Source: Golubevia sp. BC0850
Lineage: Eukaryota > Basidiomycota > Exobasidiomycetes > Golubeviales > Golubeviaceae
Assembly (NCBI GenBank): GCA_012976225.1
Contig: JAAVVG010000022.1
Coordinates: forward strand, 361,494 to 425,493
Reading direction: 5' to 3'
Length of the DNA: 64,000 nt
Below, one piece after another: positions 23,425-33,379 of this stretch (positions within the stretch are counted from its first letter, which is position 1; each line of letters starts with the position of its first letter). Below the pieces are notes generated by a model that saw only the letters and a list, made by a program, of their open reading frames with translations, searched no databases and was not told where the DNA came from. A program made the position numbers and the translations under genes.

Positions 23425-26400
23425 TCATCCTTCTTCCGTCGAGCCCTTCGCTGCTCTTCTCAATCTCTCCCAAATTTCATTCCCCTCCAACTGAACTTTG
23501 ACTCCAACGCTCTCCAATTCTTTCACAGCCGCTTCCAACCCTCTAACGTCGGTTTCCATCTGATGCCTCATCTTCTCAGTTGCAGGATCCAAATTCCCAC
23601 CTTCATCTTTCGAACCATCATTTTCATTCTTTCCAGAACCACCGCCTCCAAAAATCGAAGAAGCGAATCCGAATCCTAAAGATTGATTCCCCCGTTTCAA
23701 TCTTTGAAGAGATTCAAAATTCTTGTTCATCGTAAATAGAGAGGTTGCGTATTTTGAAGCTACGTCTTCAACTACTTCTTGAGCCCAAGCACTTTTCACT
23801 TTGGATTCAAGTCTTCTTGCAGGAGCTGAGGAATTGATGTCGCCAGATGCTATACCAAAGTAGGAATGTAGAGGTCGAAGGATTTGAGGAACGAAATGAC
23901 TTGGTTGATCTGATGTTGGACCTGAAGGATTGGTTCCTCTATATTGAGTACTGATTGATCGAACGTGACGTAGAGGTTCGGCGCATCTCAATTTGAGGAT
24001 TGAGACCAAAGTTCTACCGAGAGAGGTGATCACGCTCTCTTGGTACGAGAAGGAGTCTGAAATAGTGGCTGTGGGAGGGCGAGAAGGCAAGAGGACAGCA
24101 GTCAGTCTCCTTTACTTTCGAGGAAGGATAAACGGAATCATTTACTCACCTCTCATCAGTTCCAGTATCTCGGACTGCCCTTCTTGCTCGCTGGTTGTTT
24201 CATCGGGACTTGATTGATTGGCAGCTTGTTGACTCTTGAGCAGCAGAGGCCCTATCTGTTCGTCGAAGAGACGGAGAGTCTCCTTTTCCAACCACAGCTG
24301 ATCTGCTGCTAGGGAGGTGAGACTGCGAAGGAGCTCCTCATCGCTCGCGGAGGAGGCCTCTAGATCAGCCGGAGTGGGAGTTCCTGTTCGAGATGGCACG
24401 GCTGGTGAAGGTGCCTGTGGAAGATGGGGAAAGTAGAAAAGGAGATCAGCAGCAGATCAATAGAATCGAACGACAGAACATCAGACTCACCCTAGCAACA
24501 CCATCTAAAGAGCCTCTGATGGCAGAGCCATCTCCACTGGCCGCCCTCGAGTGTCCACCTTGCTTCCTCAAAGCTTCAGCTCTTTTCGAGTGAGCACTGA
24601 TTTGTTCTTGAGCGAGTTCCGAATCTAGCCAGCTCTCGAACCTGCTTAGAACTTGCAAACTAAGTTTCCATTCCCTGGCAGCCAGCTCTGGAAGATGGAC
24701 TCCAGACCTCCAAGGAGCGAAGAATGCTGATAGAACAGCTGCCGGAGCTCTGAGGAGAGGTGACTGACTCCACACAACCTCTTCAGGTGAATGAGAAGAA
24801 GAGGTGTAAGCCGAACGACCTTCCCTCAAGACGACCTCTAGCTTCCCCACCACTTCTCGGAAACGCATCTGGAAGTAGACTGGAAGTTGCCATCTCCGAC
24901 GGAAAGCGACGTATGAAGGATGTTGAAGGAGAGCAGAGCGTGCTCTTGTTGAAGGGGCGAGAGAGAGGAAGGAAGAGACGAATTGATGAAACAGTGTGTA
25001 ATTTCGATGAAAGACTTCCGTTCGTCCTACGAAGAAGATCTGACCTCCAAGGTCATCCATTAGTCGTCGAGCTATCTCATCCCATAGAACGTTGACGTAG
25101 ATGTCGCAGGGAGTTGCTGTTGAGGGCTTGAGGGAAATGGAGCTGTTGCTTGCGATCTCTTTCGCCAGATCCGATTCGTTCGAATCGCTGAGGCGCTCAA
25201 CCGCTTCGCAGATCTCTCGGGCCTCAGCAGATATAAAGCCTAGAATCTGATTGCAAAGCTGGCGAAGAGGGTCTGGAGAGCTGGCCGAGTCTTGGCCTCC
25301 AAAAGGTGGGATAAAGACTGAAGATGTTGAAGCTGACGACATCGTGTCGAGAACCGACGGCTGAATGGTCTGGGGAAGGAAGGACGGGAAGCAGATGATC
25401 TATTGAGTCAAGCAATTCACAAGCCAAAGACAGCAGGGCTCCAAAGACAACTCACCTCACGAGCCCAAGGAGCGACAAAGACTTCTCTGACCGCCCGCTC
25501 TGCTTCTCTCCTCCCATCAGTCTCAGCTAGCCTATCGAGTAATACCTTGGAAGCCTCCCCTTGGTTCCGGACAGGGGAGATCTGAGAAAGAGCTTCCGCC
25601 TCTCCTTCCTGCCCTAAGGCTGCATAGGTTCTGACAGCGAACTCCAGCCAAGACCTCTGCTCTGTCTCCTTCGCTTTCCGGAAAGCATCTGCCTCTTCAT
25701 GGGAAGCATTGAGACCAATAGGAACCACCTGTGACCATGATTCCAGTTCCTTGGATATGGATGAGCCAGAAGAAGCCGGAGATGAGGAGGGATTGACGAG
25801 ATAGGCGTTGCTGGCATCTCGTCGCAGTAGGGCTGAGAGAAGAGCTCGAAGATCTCTAAGAAGAGTAGATCGTATTCTCGTCATCCTGGGTTCTCGAGCT
25901 GTGATGAAAGGCTGAATAGCAGCAGCTGCATTCAGAAGAGGGCGTTCCGTATCATCCTGAGGCTGAGCCTCGTGCTCAATAGCAGCAGATAGGGCGATTG
26001 AAAGCGCTCTCGTTCGAAGGAATAGAAGAGTTGCATGTTCTGCTGCTGTCCGAACCAGGCGAAGAGGTAAAGGTAGTAGGGTAGTTGATGTAGTAGAAGA
26101 TCCTCCAGAAGCTCTACAAAGTTGGACTCGTGGGATTAAAGGAGCTTTTCCAGAAGATCGCCGCCTTCCTGTAGCTCGGTATGCTGGCTGAGTGGATGAC
26201 CTGCGACGTGCCAGCCGAATTGGGGAGGTACTTCCGTGCTCGTCTTCGAAGTCATTGGAAGGAAACAACGAAGGTGATTTGCACTGTCTTGGTGAAGCCA
26301 ATAGAGCAGCATCTCCTGAAAGAATTTTTGTTTGATCTTCCTCTTGGTCTTCTTCTCCCCACCAATCCTCGTCTTCGTCGTCCTCGAATCCATGCACTAG

Positions 26401-27424
26401 GAGTTGGTTTGATTCGTCGGCTTCTCCAGAGGTGTAGGATTCGTCTTCATCCGTGTCATCCAAGTCTTGATGGTCTTGTGCCGAAGTCGAACCTTCCTCT
26501 CTTCGCTTCCGTCGAACCTCGGAGGGCGATGGTATGAGAAGGAGTGTCTCGAGACGCACAAGAGAAGCCTGAAGCTCCAGCAAAAGAGTCAGGTGGTTCT
26601 ATGCAAAGAAAGAGAGGAGGGAAATGCAAGTAAATAATCTGAAGCTTAGAGCTCGCCTTGACCCGCAGAATGCCTCCACACAGCCTTTTCAAATACTCGG
26701 CAACACTGCTGAAAATTCTTGGACTCACCTTACTCTGTCTAGCGTCTTCCCGCCGCCTCATGACCTCCTTGACCTGACCTTCCATAGCTCTCAAGCTGTC
26801 TCTACTCTTCATCACTGTCTCCCTCACGAGATCAGTGCCTAGAGTTCCCGTTCCAGTTCCCTTGGAATTGCTCCCAGAAGCATGTTCAGAGGCAGCTGAA
26901 CCTCCATGCCAGCCGAGGCGTGCGATTCTGTGAGCCTCAGACTTGAGATTGCTGCAAAGGAAGAAACCACCATCAAGGAGATCTCGATTAGCTCTCTCTC
27001 CTCTTCCCTTAACCACAACCCACATACCAAGGCGACACTGAACTTACCTTCCAAGTTGAATGAATGACCGATAGTCATCATTGATAACATCTACGAGCTC
27101 TGTAGATAATAGTTGAGAATACTCGTTAAGCTCCTTGGAGATTGAAGTCAGATCGGTCCCAGGAGCTCTGGAGACTAGAAAAGCATCAGGATCGAAATCG
27201 GCATTGAGGGTTGGATCTAGCAATGAGTGAGATTGACTTGCGAGAGCAATCGGTTTGAGGTTGAGGTCAGTCTCTGAAGTGGGAGAAGGTGGAGAGGAGG
27301 ATGATGAGGAGGAAGCTTGGTTTATTGAGGAAGTTGCTACTCCGTCCCCAGATTGTGTCTTGCCATTTGAAGTTGAGATTGGGTTTGATGGATGAGACTC
27401 TTTGCTCAGTCCAACCAAGCTCAT
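23425..27424 (-). CDS. COG2: Conserved oligomeric Golgi complex subunit 2
   Basis: Six exons join in frame: 27424-27048, 26951-26729, 26598-25456, 25369-24491, 24414-24150 and 24068-23425, giving 1176 residues. The N-terminus has the COG2 signature ADFDPDAFLVSRAPGTDL, then a helix ending in ELVDVINDDYRSFIQLG. Exon 2 carries the long coiled coil (SLRAMEGQVKEVMRRREDAR). The C-terminal part has VNVLWDEIARRLM, then EVFHRNYTLFHQFVSSF, and HPSYVAFRRRWQLPVYFQMR, matching the conserved COG2 C-terminal block. COG2 is part of lobe A of the COG tether, which captures retrograde vesicles at the Golgi. This protein is longer than animal COG2 (about 740 residues) because of Ser-rich and acidic linkers in exons 1 and 3. 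It may share regulation with the tandem Spg1 gene upstream, but I see no evidence for that. Confidence 0.85.
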
Positions 27425-27798
27425 GCCACCGACTCGAGATTGGATAGGTTGGGATTGGGGGAAAGAAGGAACCTCCTCACAATCGCGATTTGTCCAAGAG
27501 CTCTTCCAGTCCTCGACATCCCAAGAATGACAGAATTTTGGAGTTTTGTATAACGATTTGATTTGGGCTTTACAGTGAGAGTTTCAAGGGTCAAGATTCG
27601 GGTCGTAACAAAGTGGGAAAGCGGAACAGGGTTGGCGATTAGAAGAAAAAGAAAGTGTGATTTTGATGTGATTGAACTTTGATGGTTTGAGAATTTTAGA
27701 ATGCTGAAGAAGGTGAAAAGGGAGAAAAGACCAGGGAAAATGAAGATAGAGAAGTTTTCAAGGTATCAAAATTGGAGAAAGAGGCGGCTCTGGTTCGA
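27425..27798. other. Intergenic spacer upstream of COG2
   Basis: About 375 bases between the COG2 start and the 3' end of the Spg1 gene, both on the minus strand. The COG2 promoter should lie here. It is AG-rich on the plus strand. No gene seen. Confidence 0.55.
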
Positions 27799-29456
27799 TC
27801 AAACGTCAACCTGGAGGGAGAAGTGACAGCAGTGGAAAGAATTCTTGGATGAGCTTCGCGAAAGATGAACAGAAGATAAGGCAGCCTGCTTGTCTCCTTC
27901 GAAGACGGGTACGCTTGATCGTCTCTACATACTCACGTAGATCAGCAGTGGCTCTCCAGTTCCCTTGATCTCTGGAATTGTGCATTTGAGGTCAAACGCT
28001 TTCGACAGAATGATCTGAAGAGTGAGTGCATTGGAAGAAAAAGACGGGTCAGCAAATTCGATTCGAGCGAGGACAAGAACGAAGCAACCTTGGACGCCCT
28101 TGAGTCATCTCACCTTGAAAATCTTCTGGACGTTTATGGAATGTGAGGTAGAGCAGAAGATCAAGGGGGCTTTCATAGCTCTCGCAAATCTTCTGGCTTG
28201 CTTAGTGATTTCTTCTTGTTCTTCCTTGGGGAAAGTGGCAAAGTGGTCGTATTTTGTTCCCACTAGAAAAGGGATCGCAGTCTGAGAGGAAGGGAATAAA
28301 CAAATTCATACGATCAGCAAAGTTCTTGACCTTGAGAACATTCTGAGATCTGCCCGACTTACTTTGTTGAATCCACGAGCTTGTCTATACCACTCTTTGA
28401 TCGAGTTCAATGTCGACTTTCTGGAGAGGTCGAACATGAACAGAATAGCCACGGCGTCGTTACTGTTCAAGAAGAGCAGACAGAAATCGAATGGATAAGA
28501 CAATTGAAAGAGAGGAATCGTCAACAGGATTGAAAAACAAACGAGGGACTTGAGTATCTCCGAACTCACCAAACTAGCGGGAGCATATTGACGAACTCTC
28601 TCTGCCCACCCAAATCCCAAATGCTGAAAGTAATCTCGGTATTGCGAATAGAGATCGTCTTTTCCATGAAGTTAACACCTGTCAGAGGAGAAAGAAAGAA
28701 GAAGGGGGGAAGACGAAGGACGAAAGATAGTTATCAGTTACAAGCACCTCCAAGTAGAGAAGCTAGATCATCAAATATCATCAGAATACACAACATTCAG
28801 AATCAGTAGATGTGCTGAAGCTCGTTTATCAGTTCCAAACTGGAAAGTGGTTGAGCTCTCCCCCCTCCTTCAAGGCTGTCGCAGTAGGCATATGCCTAGC
28901 TACTGTCCAGAGGAGCAGATTTCCTGACGAGCAATCTTTTCTGATTTGAATGTTTCCGCCTGATCTGCTGCATACTCGCAAGCCAAACCCATGAGCGATT
29001 CTTCCCTATGCAGCGTCCTCCTCCAGAGATCAACACTTACCTAGAGTCTGAATATAATCCTCATTGAAACTTCCCTCTACGTATCTCACCATCAGACTAG
29101 TTTTACCAATCTGAGAATCCCCCACCATTCCTACCTTGATGATCACACTATGGGTGATTGGAGAAGGAGAAGGAGAAGGAGAAGGAGAAGGAACATCAGC
29201 ACAGAGGTCCAAAGGACAAGGGAGATTACAAGAACTTGGCTCCTTCGATGCGTGGCGATCGCTTTGCGCCAGACAATAAGATAGCTTATGATCGTTGAAA
29301 GGACCGGATATAGATCCTACACCTGATTCTGTCTCTGTCCCTCTCTTCACCTCAATAGGCGGCGGCAATGCTTTGGAGAATCATTCACCTGTTCTTGTCA
29401 GCTCCTTCACTGCCACTTCCACCATGCTGACCATGAGAACTAGTAGAAGATGACAT
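27799..29456 (-). CDS. SPG1: Spg1/Tem1-type small GTPase of the septation/mitotic exit network
   Basis: Seven exons join in frame: 29456-29389, 29147-29041, 28678-28570, 28462-28363, 28281-28114, 28014-27937 and 27810-27799, giving 213 residues. GTPase motifs in order: P-loop GDSQIGKTS, effector region [29 protein letters not shown] (G3), then the family marker [19 protein letters not shown]. After these come VGTKYD (the NKxD position, Thr-Lys-x-Asp as in Spg1) and [13 protein letters not shown] (G5). Spg1/Tem1 sits on spindle pole bodies and triggers septation or mitotic exit through a kinase cascade. There is no C-terminal prenylation Cys; it ends LLIYVDV, encoded partly by a 12-nt last exon. 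Intron 1 (29388-29148) is open in frame for a long stretch but has a normal CATAG acceptor. Confidence 0.9.
28885..28898. repeat. 14-bp perfect palindrome in Spg1 intron 2
   Basis: TAGGCATATGCCTA reads the same on both strands. It lies in the 362-nt second intron of the Spg1 gene, the longest of that gene. It could be a hairpin or a protein site, or chance. Confidence 0.7.
29161..29190. repeat. (GAGAAG)5 tandem repeat in Spg1 intron 1
   Basis: Five perfect GAGAAG hexamers. On the gene strand they form a CTTCTC polypyrimidine tract ending 13 bases before the intron acceptor, so they probably act as the polypyrimidine tract. Confidence 0.85.
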
Positions 29457-30379
29457 ATGTAATTCAGCTAGGTCTCACTTGCTCTACTGCTTTTGAGATG
29501 CTGTACCGAACCTTTGAATCTGGAGAGTCGTCAAGGTGGTATCGTAGAGGAGATCTTATGACTTGCTCTCTGAAGGTCTTTCTTGCTCTTAAGTTTGCTG
29601 TTCAGAGAAAAGAGAAAAAAGAGATGCTGGTATGATGACCTTTGCGAGAGCCAGCTCGCTTTGAGCTGCTCAGAAGTTGCTGAAGATTGACAAGTGAAAC
29701 GGTGCTTTGAACTCTCTATCCTGCTAAGAGACTCCCACGAATTGACCAAAAAAGGGAGTGACCAGACTAGAAGAAGATTGATGGAAGAGAAGAGAAGATC
29801 TTGATGATGATTGGTCGGAGGAAGAGGAGCAGAAGAGAGAGGACCAAGTCAGACATGGTGTGGCCCCTAAAACCATGAACATTTCAAGCTGTGTATCACC
29901 TTAACCGAGAAGATGGATCTCTCCCTCCGATAGGGATTTCAAGATGGTTCAGAAATCCAATAGGAAGCAATCAAGGCTCAAAATTCGGAGCACGGTCTGG
30001 TCTGATCTGATACGCAGACAGACCATCGGAAATTAAAGTAGAGATATGGTCCTGCTTCAGGGATAGAGGTGCCACATTGTATCAAAAGTTTTGAATTATA
30101 GATTCTGTGGGGTGAAAAAATCTAGGACCAAGGTAAGTCGGGTTGAGGAGCTTGTTCCTTTTGTTTCCCGTTCTACCCCTTGTTTCTACTCCAGACAGTG
30201 GCTTTCGTTCTGAGTTGACAGAGTTACCGCATTGCTCGGAAGGAACTTGATTCAAAGGTTTGTTTGGAAAGCCAAATGCCTTGTGGCCTAGATTACGCCG
30301 AGGAGCTTCTCTCATTTCTAGTTGTGGCATCGACATCAAGCACTCAGTCAGGCATTCTCAAAACTATCCTTCTCTCCAA

Positions 30380-31010
30380 TCTAGATCTCTTGCTCACCTT
30401 TCCAAAGCTCGTGTCCAGTTCTCCGCAATTCATTCTCATCGTTTTTGTCCTGTCTGCTTGTCATTAGCCTTCGACCAATACCACCAATACCAGCGTTTTG
30501 AGAATTTTCGAGTTGATAGATGACTGGCTTGATGCTCCAGACCTCAGTTGGAGCCACTTTCACTTTCTCTCGACAGCTGGGACACCTCTTTGTCCTCCTT
30601 CAAGTTGCTAATCTCTCCTGTCCGATGAGTGGCTTCACATAGAGTCTTGAGTTGCTCTTTGGCTCGTCGTCCACTCGCACGAACGGTTTATAAAGAGGTT
30701 TCAAAGCATACCTGACATCTCAGCTCTTCCTTTACATCATTCAATAGCTGTTTCTGAGCTTTCATGATCTTCTTCTTTGATCCTGAGCTCGCATCTTCTT
30801 TCTCGATGGTTCTACTTGATTCCCGGTCGACCTCAAAAGTCAAATCTCGGGTTTTCCATTAAGTTTGTCTTCCTCCTCCTTTGAGAAATCGTTTCTTCCA
30901 ATTCTGTTTTACAACGTGCCAGTTTTTAATGCGCTTCTTTTCGGACTTCGAATTCTTTATCAACCATTGATTTTATCAACCAGCTTTGTTTAGGGGGTCG
31001 CTGACATTCT
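30380..31010 (-). pseudogene. Decayed RING-finger (coiled coil plus RING) gene remnant
   Basis: On the minus strand I can read a coiled-coil-like helix (KKKIMKAQKQLLNDVKEEL, about 30780-30721) running straight into LRCQVCFETSL (about 30720-30687), which ends at a TAA. About 38 codons further on, in another frame, comes KRCPSCREKVKVAPTEVW (about 30596-30543), which stays open to about 30381. Cys-x2-Cys, a gap of about 38 residues and CPxCR is the spacing of a C3HC4 RING finger. The middle Cys/His residues are missing and stops interrupt the frames. Further upstream (about 30965-30880) is another charged helical piece in broken frames. RING proteins are mostly E3 ubiquitin ligases. I found no set of introns that repairs it, so a dead gene is the best reading; chance is the alternative. 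Confidence 0.45.
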
Positions 31011-31816
31011 GTCAACATTCTGTACTTTTACTTCTTCATTCTACGATTTCAAAAGCCTGCTCTCGCTATTTAGCATTCCACTCCCATTTTAGCGTTCGTT
31101 CTGTTCGCTGCCGGTTCGACTCACCTCCAATTCTGCCCTCGTCGTCGGTCTTGCACTCCCATCCATTCTACTCGATTCTTCGCCAATCTTTCAGCTTGCT
31201 CCACTCCGAAGAAGATCACCTTCTCATCACTACCGATCTACTTTCACCATCTCTTCAACCACGTTGTCTAGCTAGAGCTCTTTATGAGGAGATAGCGTTT
31301 AGAGAACGTTGCCTCGTCGCATTCTCTTTTGACAGCGATAAGGATGCGAAGGAGAAGGTAGGAGAGTTGAAAAGTGCGGATGGGTAGTTGATGTCTTAGA
31401 GAAAGGCTGAAGAGAGATTGGAAAGAACAGAATTGGAAGCAAATGAGGTGGAAGATCGACCTTGAAGAAAGGTGTGGAAAGGGAAGAAGAGATGGGAAGA
31501 ACACTTTGAAGCAATTTCCCACCAACCTTTTTCAGCTCAAATAATTCACTCGCAGTCGATCCTACCAAAGAGGCAGAATGGGAGAGAGAGGGGAAAGAAA
31601 ACGGAACAGTGGCTTCTACTAGTATCTTTGAATCTCTCTCGAGGAAGAAGAATGTTCTAAATTCAAGTCATCAGAAGGAAAGCTCTAACTTGACTCTGTC
31701 TCTCTCAGAGGCTTCTCCGTCTCAGATTTGCGTACGAAGGTATAGAAGGCGAATGAAGGCGAGAGAAGAAAATGACATCATGAGGATGACAGGTGGAGGG
31801 CGGGACCCTCTAAAAC

Positions 31817-31839
31817 TTCTCGCGAGAAACTATTTAAGA
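31817..31839 (+). promoter_or_regulatory. Palindrome and TATA-like element upstream of the Hsp12-like gene
   Basis: A perfect 12-bp palindrome TTCTCGCGAGAA (31817-31828) is followed at once by CTATTTAAG (about 31830-31838), a TATA-like sequence about 110 bases before the start codon. The palindrome contains TTC and GAA half-sites, but spaced 6 bases apart, so it is not a canonical heat-shock element. No CCCCT stress element was seen next to it. Confidence 0.45.
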
Positions 31840-31947
31840 AGATTTCTCTCCCCTTTCCCTCCTCCTTTCCTACTTTTCACCCACCATCTCACTTCAAATC
31901 TCGAATACTCGATCGCACTTCAACAACTCAACTTTATACAATCCATC

Positions 31948-32510
31948 ATGACTGGTGAGGATTCCCTCTTCTTCGTTCTCAACTTCTCCATCCGCTCAGT
32001 TTTCCTCGTCATCGATCAACTCACTCACCCACTTCTTCTTTCTCTTATCGTCTGACAGACGCCGGAAGACAATCTGCCACTGACAAGGCCACCTCTGCCA
32101 TGAAGCCTGATTCTGAAAAAGGACTCATGGAGAAGGGAAAGGAAGGATTGGACGTGAGTGTTTGTTTTTGAGTCGTCGGTCCGTGCTCCTAGCTACCTTC
32201 TCTACTCTATGCTGATTCTCGTCCTCACTTCCTCTTCCCACAATCCTTGATAGTCTGTTGCCTCTTCTATCCAACCTGAAGGTCAAAAGTCCACTGGTCA
32301 ACAAGCCACTGATGCGTGAGTCATCATCGTCGTCGACGTCTCCACGAAACTAGGTCAAGTCCCCACTGGCTACCACTGAGCTTTCTTCTTCCCGAACCAC
32401 ACTCTTTTTCAAAAACCATCTCATAACCTCACAGAGTTTCTGGAAACTCCAACGAGAACTCAGGATCCATGCTCGACAAAGCCAAGGACGCCGTCGGAAT
32501 GAACAAGTGA
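31948..32510 (+). CDS. HSP12: Hsp12-like small stress protein
   Basis: Four short exons, 31948-31954, 32059-32153, 32254-32315 and 32435-32510, join in frame to a 79-residue protein. The first exon is only seven bases (ATG ACT G). The protein starts MTDAGRQSATDKATSAMKPD and continues SEKGLMEKGKEGLDSV, close to yeast Hsp12 and the Hsp9/12 family, whose start is of MSDAGRKGFGEKASEALKPD type. It ends in an amphipathic LDKAKDAVGMNK segment and is free of Cys and Trp. Hsp12 proteins are unfolded in solution and bind membranes under heat, osmotic or stationary-phase stress. At 79 residues it is somewhat shorter than the yeast protein (109). All three donors are GTGAGT or GTGAGG. Confidence 0.82.
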
Positions 32511-33379
32511 TTTCACCGCTTGGTTCCTTCTCGTCGTTCCCAAGTTCAAAAACCTATACCTCGACTTTGTTCCTCTCATCATTCTCTCCTTCAACTTCTT
32601 TGGGAACCTAGTTGCATCGATGCCACTTGATCCGCTTCTAATGGCGTAGAGCAGTCGCGTTTAAAAAAGATGACCCTTTACAAACCTCACAACCTCCCAT
32701 CTCTCTTTGCTTTCTCAATGTTGTAAATTGCAGACCCACTCCGTTCTTCCCTCATGTGTTGTACATACGCAAAACATCAACCTCCATCCTCGATCATTAC
32801 TTTTCTTCTGTGGAAGTAGTGGCGTTCAGCAAGAGATTCTGCCTTTGTGTGACACCGCTGGGAAGAAAATCGAACACTCTGAGAGCTACACTTGCAATTG
32901 AGCATTGAAAAGGACAAAGGAGAGTGAAGGTATGTCGACGGGTAGAGAAAGAAGGGGAATAGACGAAACGAACCGATCTCTACCACTCAAATACTGCGTC
33001 AACTGATCTACTCTGAACCAAAAACAAATAAGATCTGTTTGGAAATCATTCTTCCGCGGGAAGAGATGATTGCAGAAGAGAGGAGCAAGCAAAGAGGGGT
33101 GGGCTAATCGGCCTCTATCGGCAGGCCAGCAGATGTGTACTCTTCTCCCTCCCACCCTCGATTCCTTTTGGACAACTTCTTCACACCGCGCAACAAGCAG
33201 GTAAACTAGCATCTAGAGCTACATTACATCAAAGCTCGAATCTTTCTAAGCCAAGCATCGCAATTTCAGAGAGACCTTGGGGGTAACCAATCACTCTCGC
33301 CCTCCAACAACTTAGCAGCACTTCAACATCTTGACAGGTTCTTCTCCTTCTTCTCTACAACAGAACCTGAAGTTCAATA
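32511..33379. other. Intergenic spacer between Hsp12-like and NIPA genes
   Basis: About 870 bases holding the Hsp12 3' region and the NIPA promoter. A minus-strand open frame at 32886-33212 has no recognisable features and poor coding character. No gene or RNA seen. Confidence 0.5.

Larger units (their letters stand above)
29457..31947. other. Gene-poor gap of 2.5 kb
   Basis: No intact gene that I can support. Short frames exist on both strands but none is longer than about 135 codons or shows a known domain intact. The Spg1 promoter should lie at the left end and the Hsp12 promoter at the right end. The middle carries an apparent RING-gene remnant, listed separately. Confidence 0.55.

Noticed and set aside
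29148-29388. N-terminal extension of the Spg1 GTPase rich in Ser-Pro repeats
   Set aside because: It starts at a TTG, has no upstream ATG in frame, and is an intron between AACAG/GTGAAT and CATAG that joins a proper short N-terminus to [11 protein letters not shown].
30260-30523. Two overlapping plus-strand frames of 67-87 codons
   Set aside because: Opposite to the RING-like remnant and without recognisable features; probably chance.
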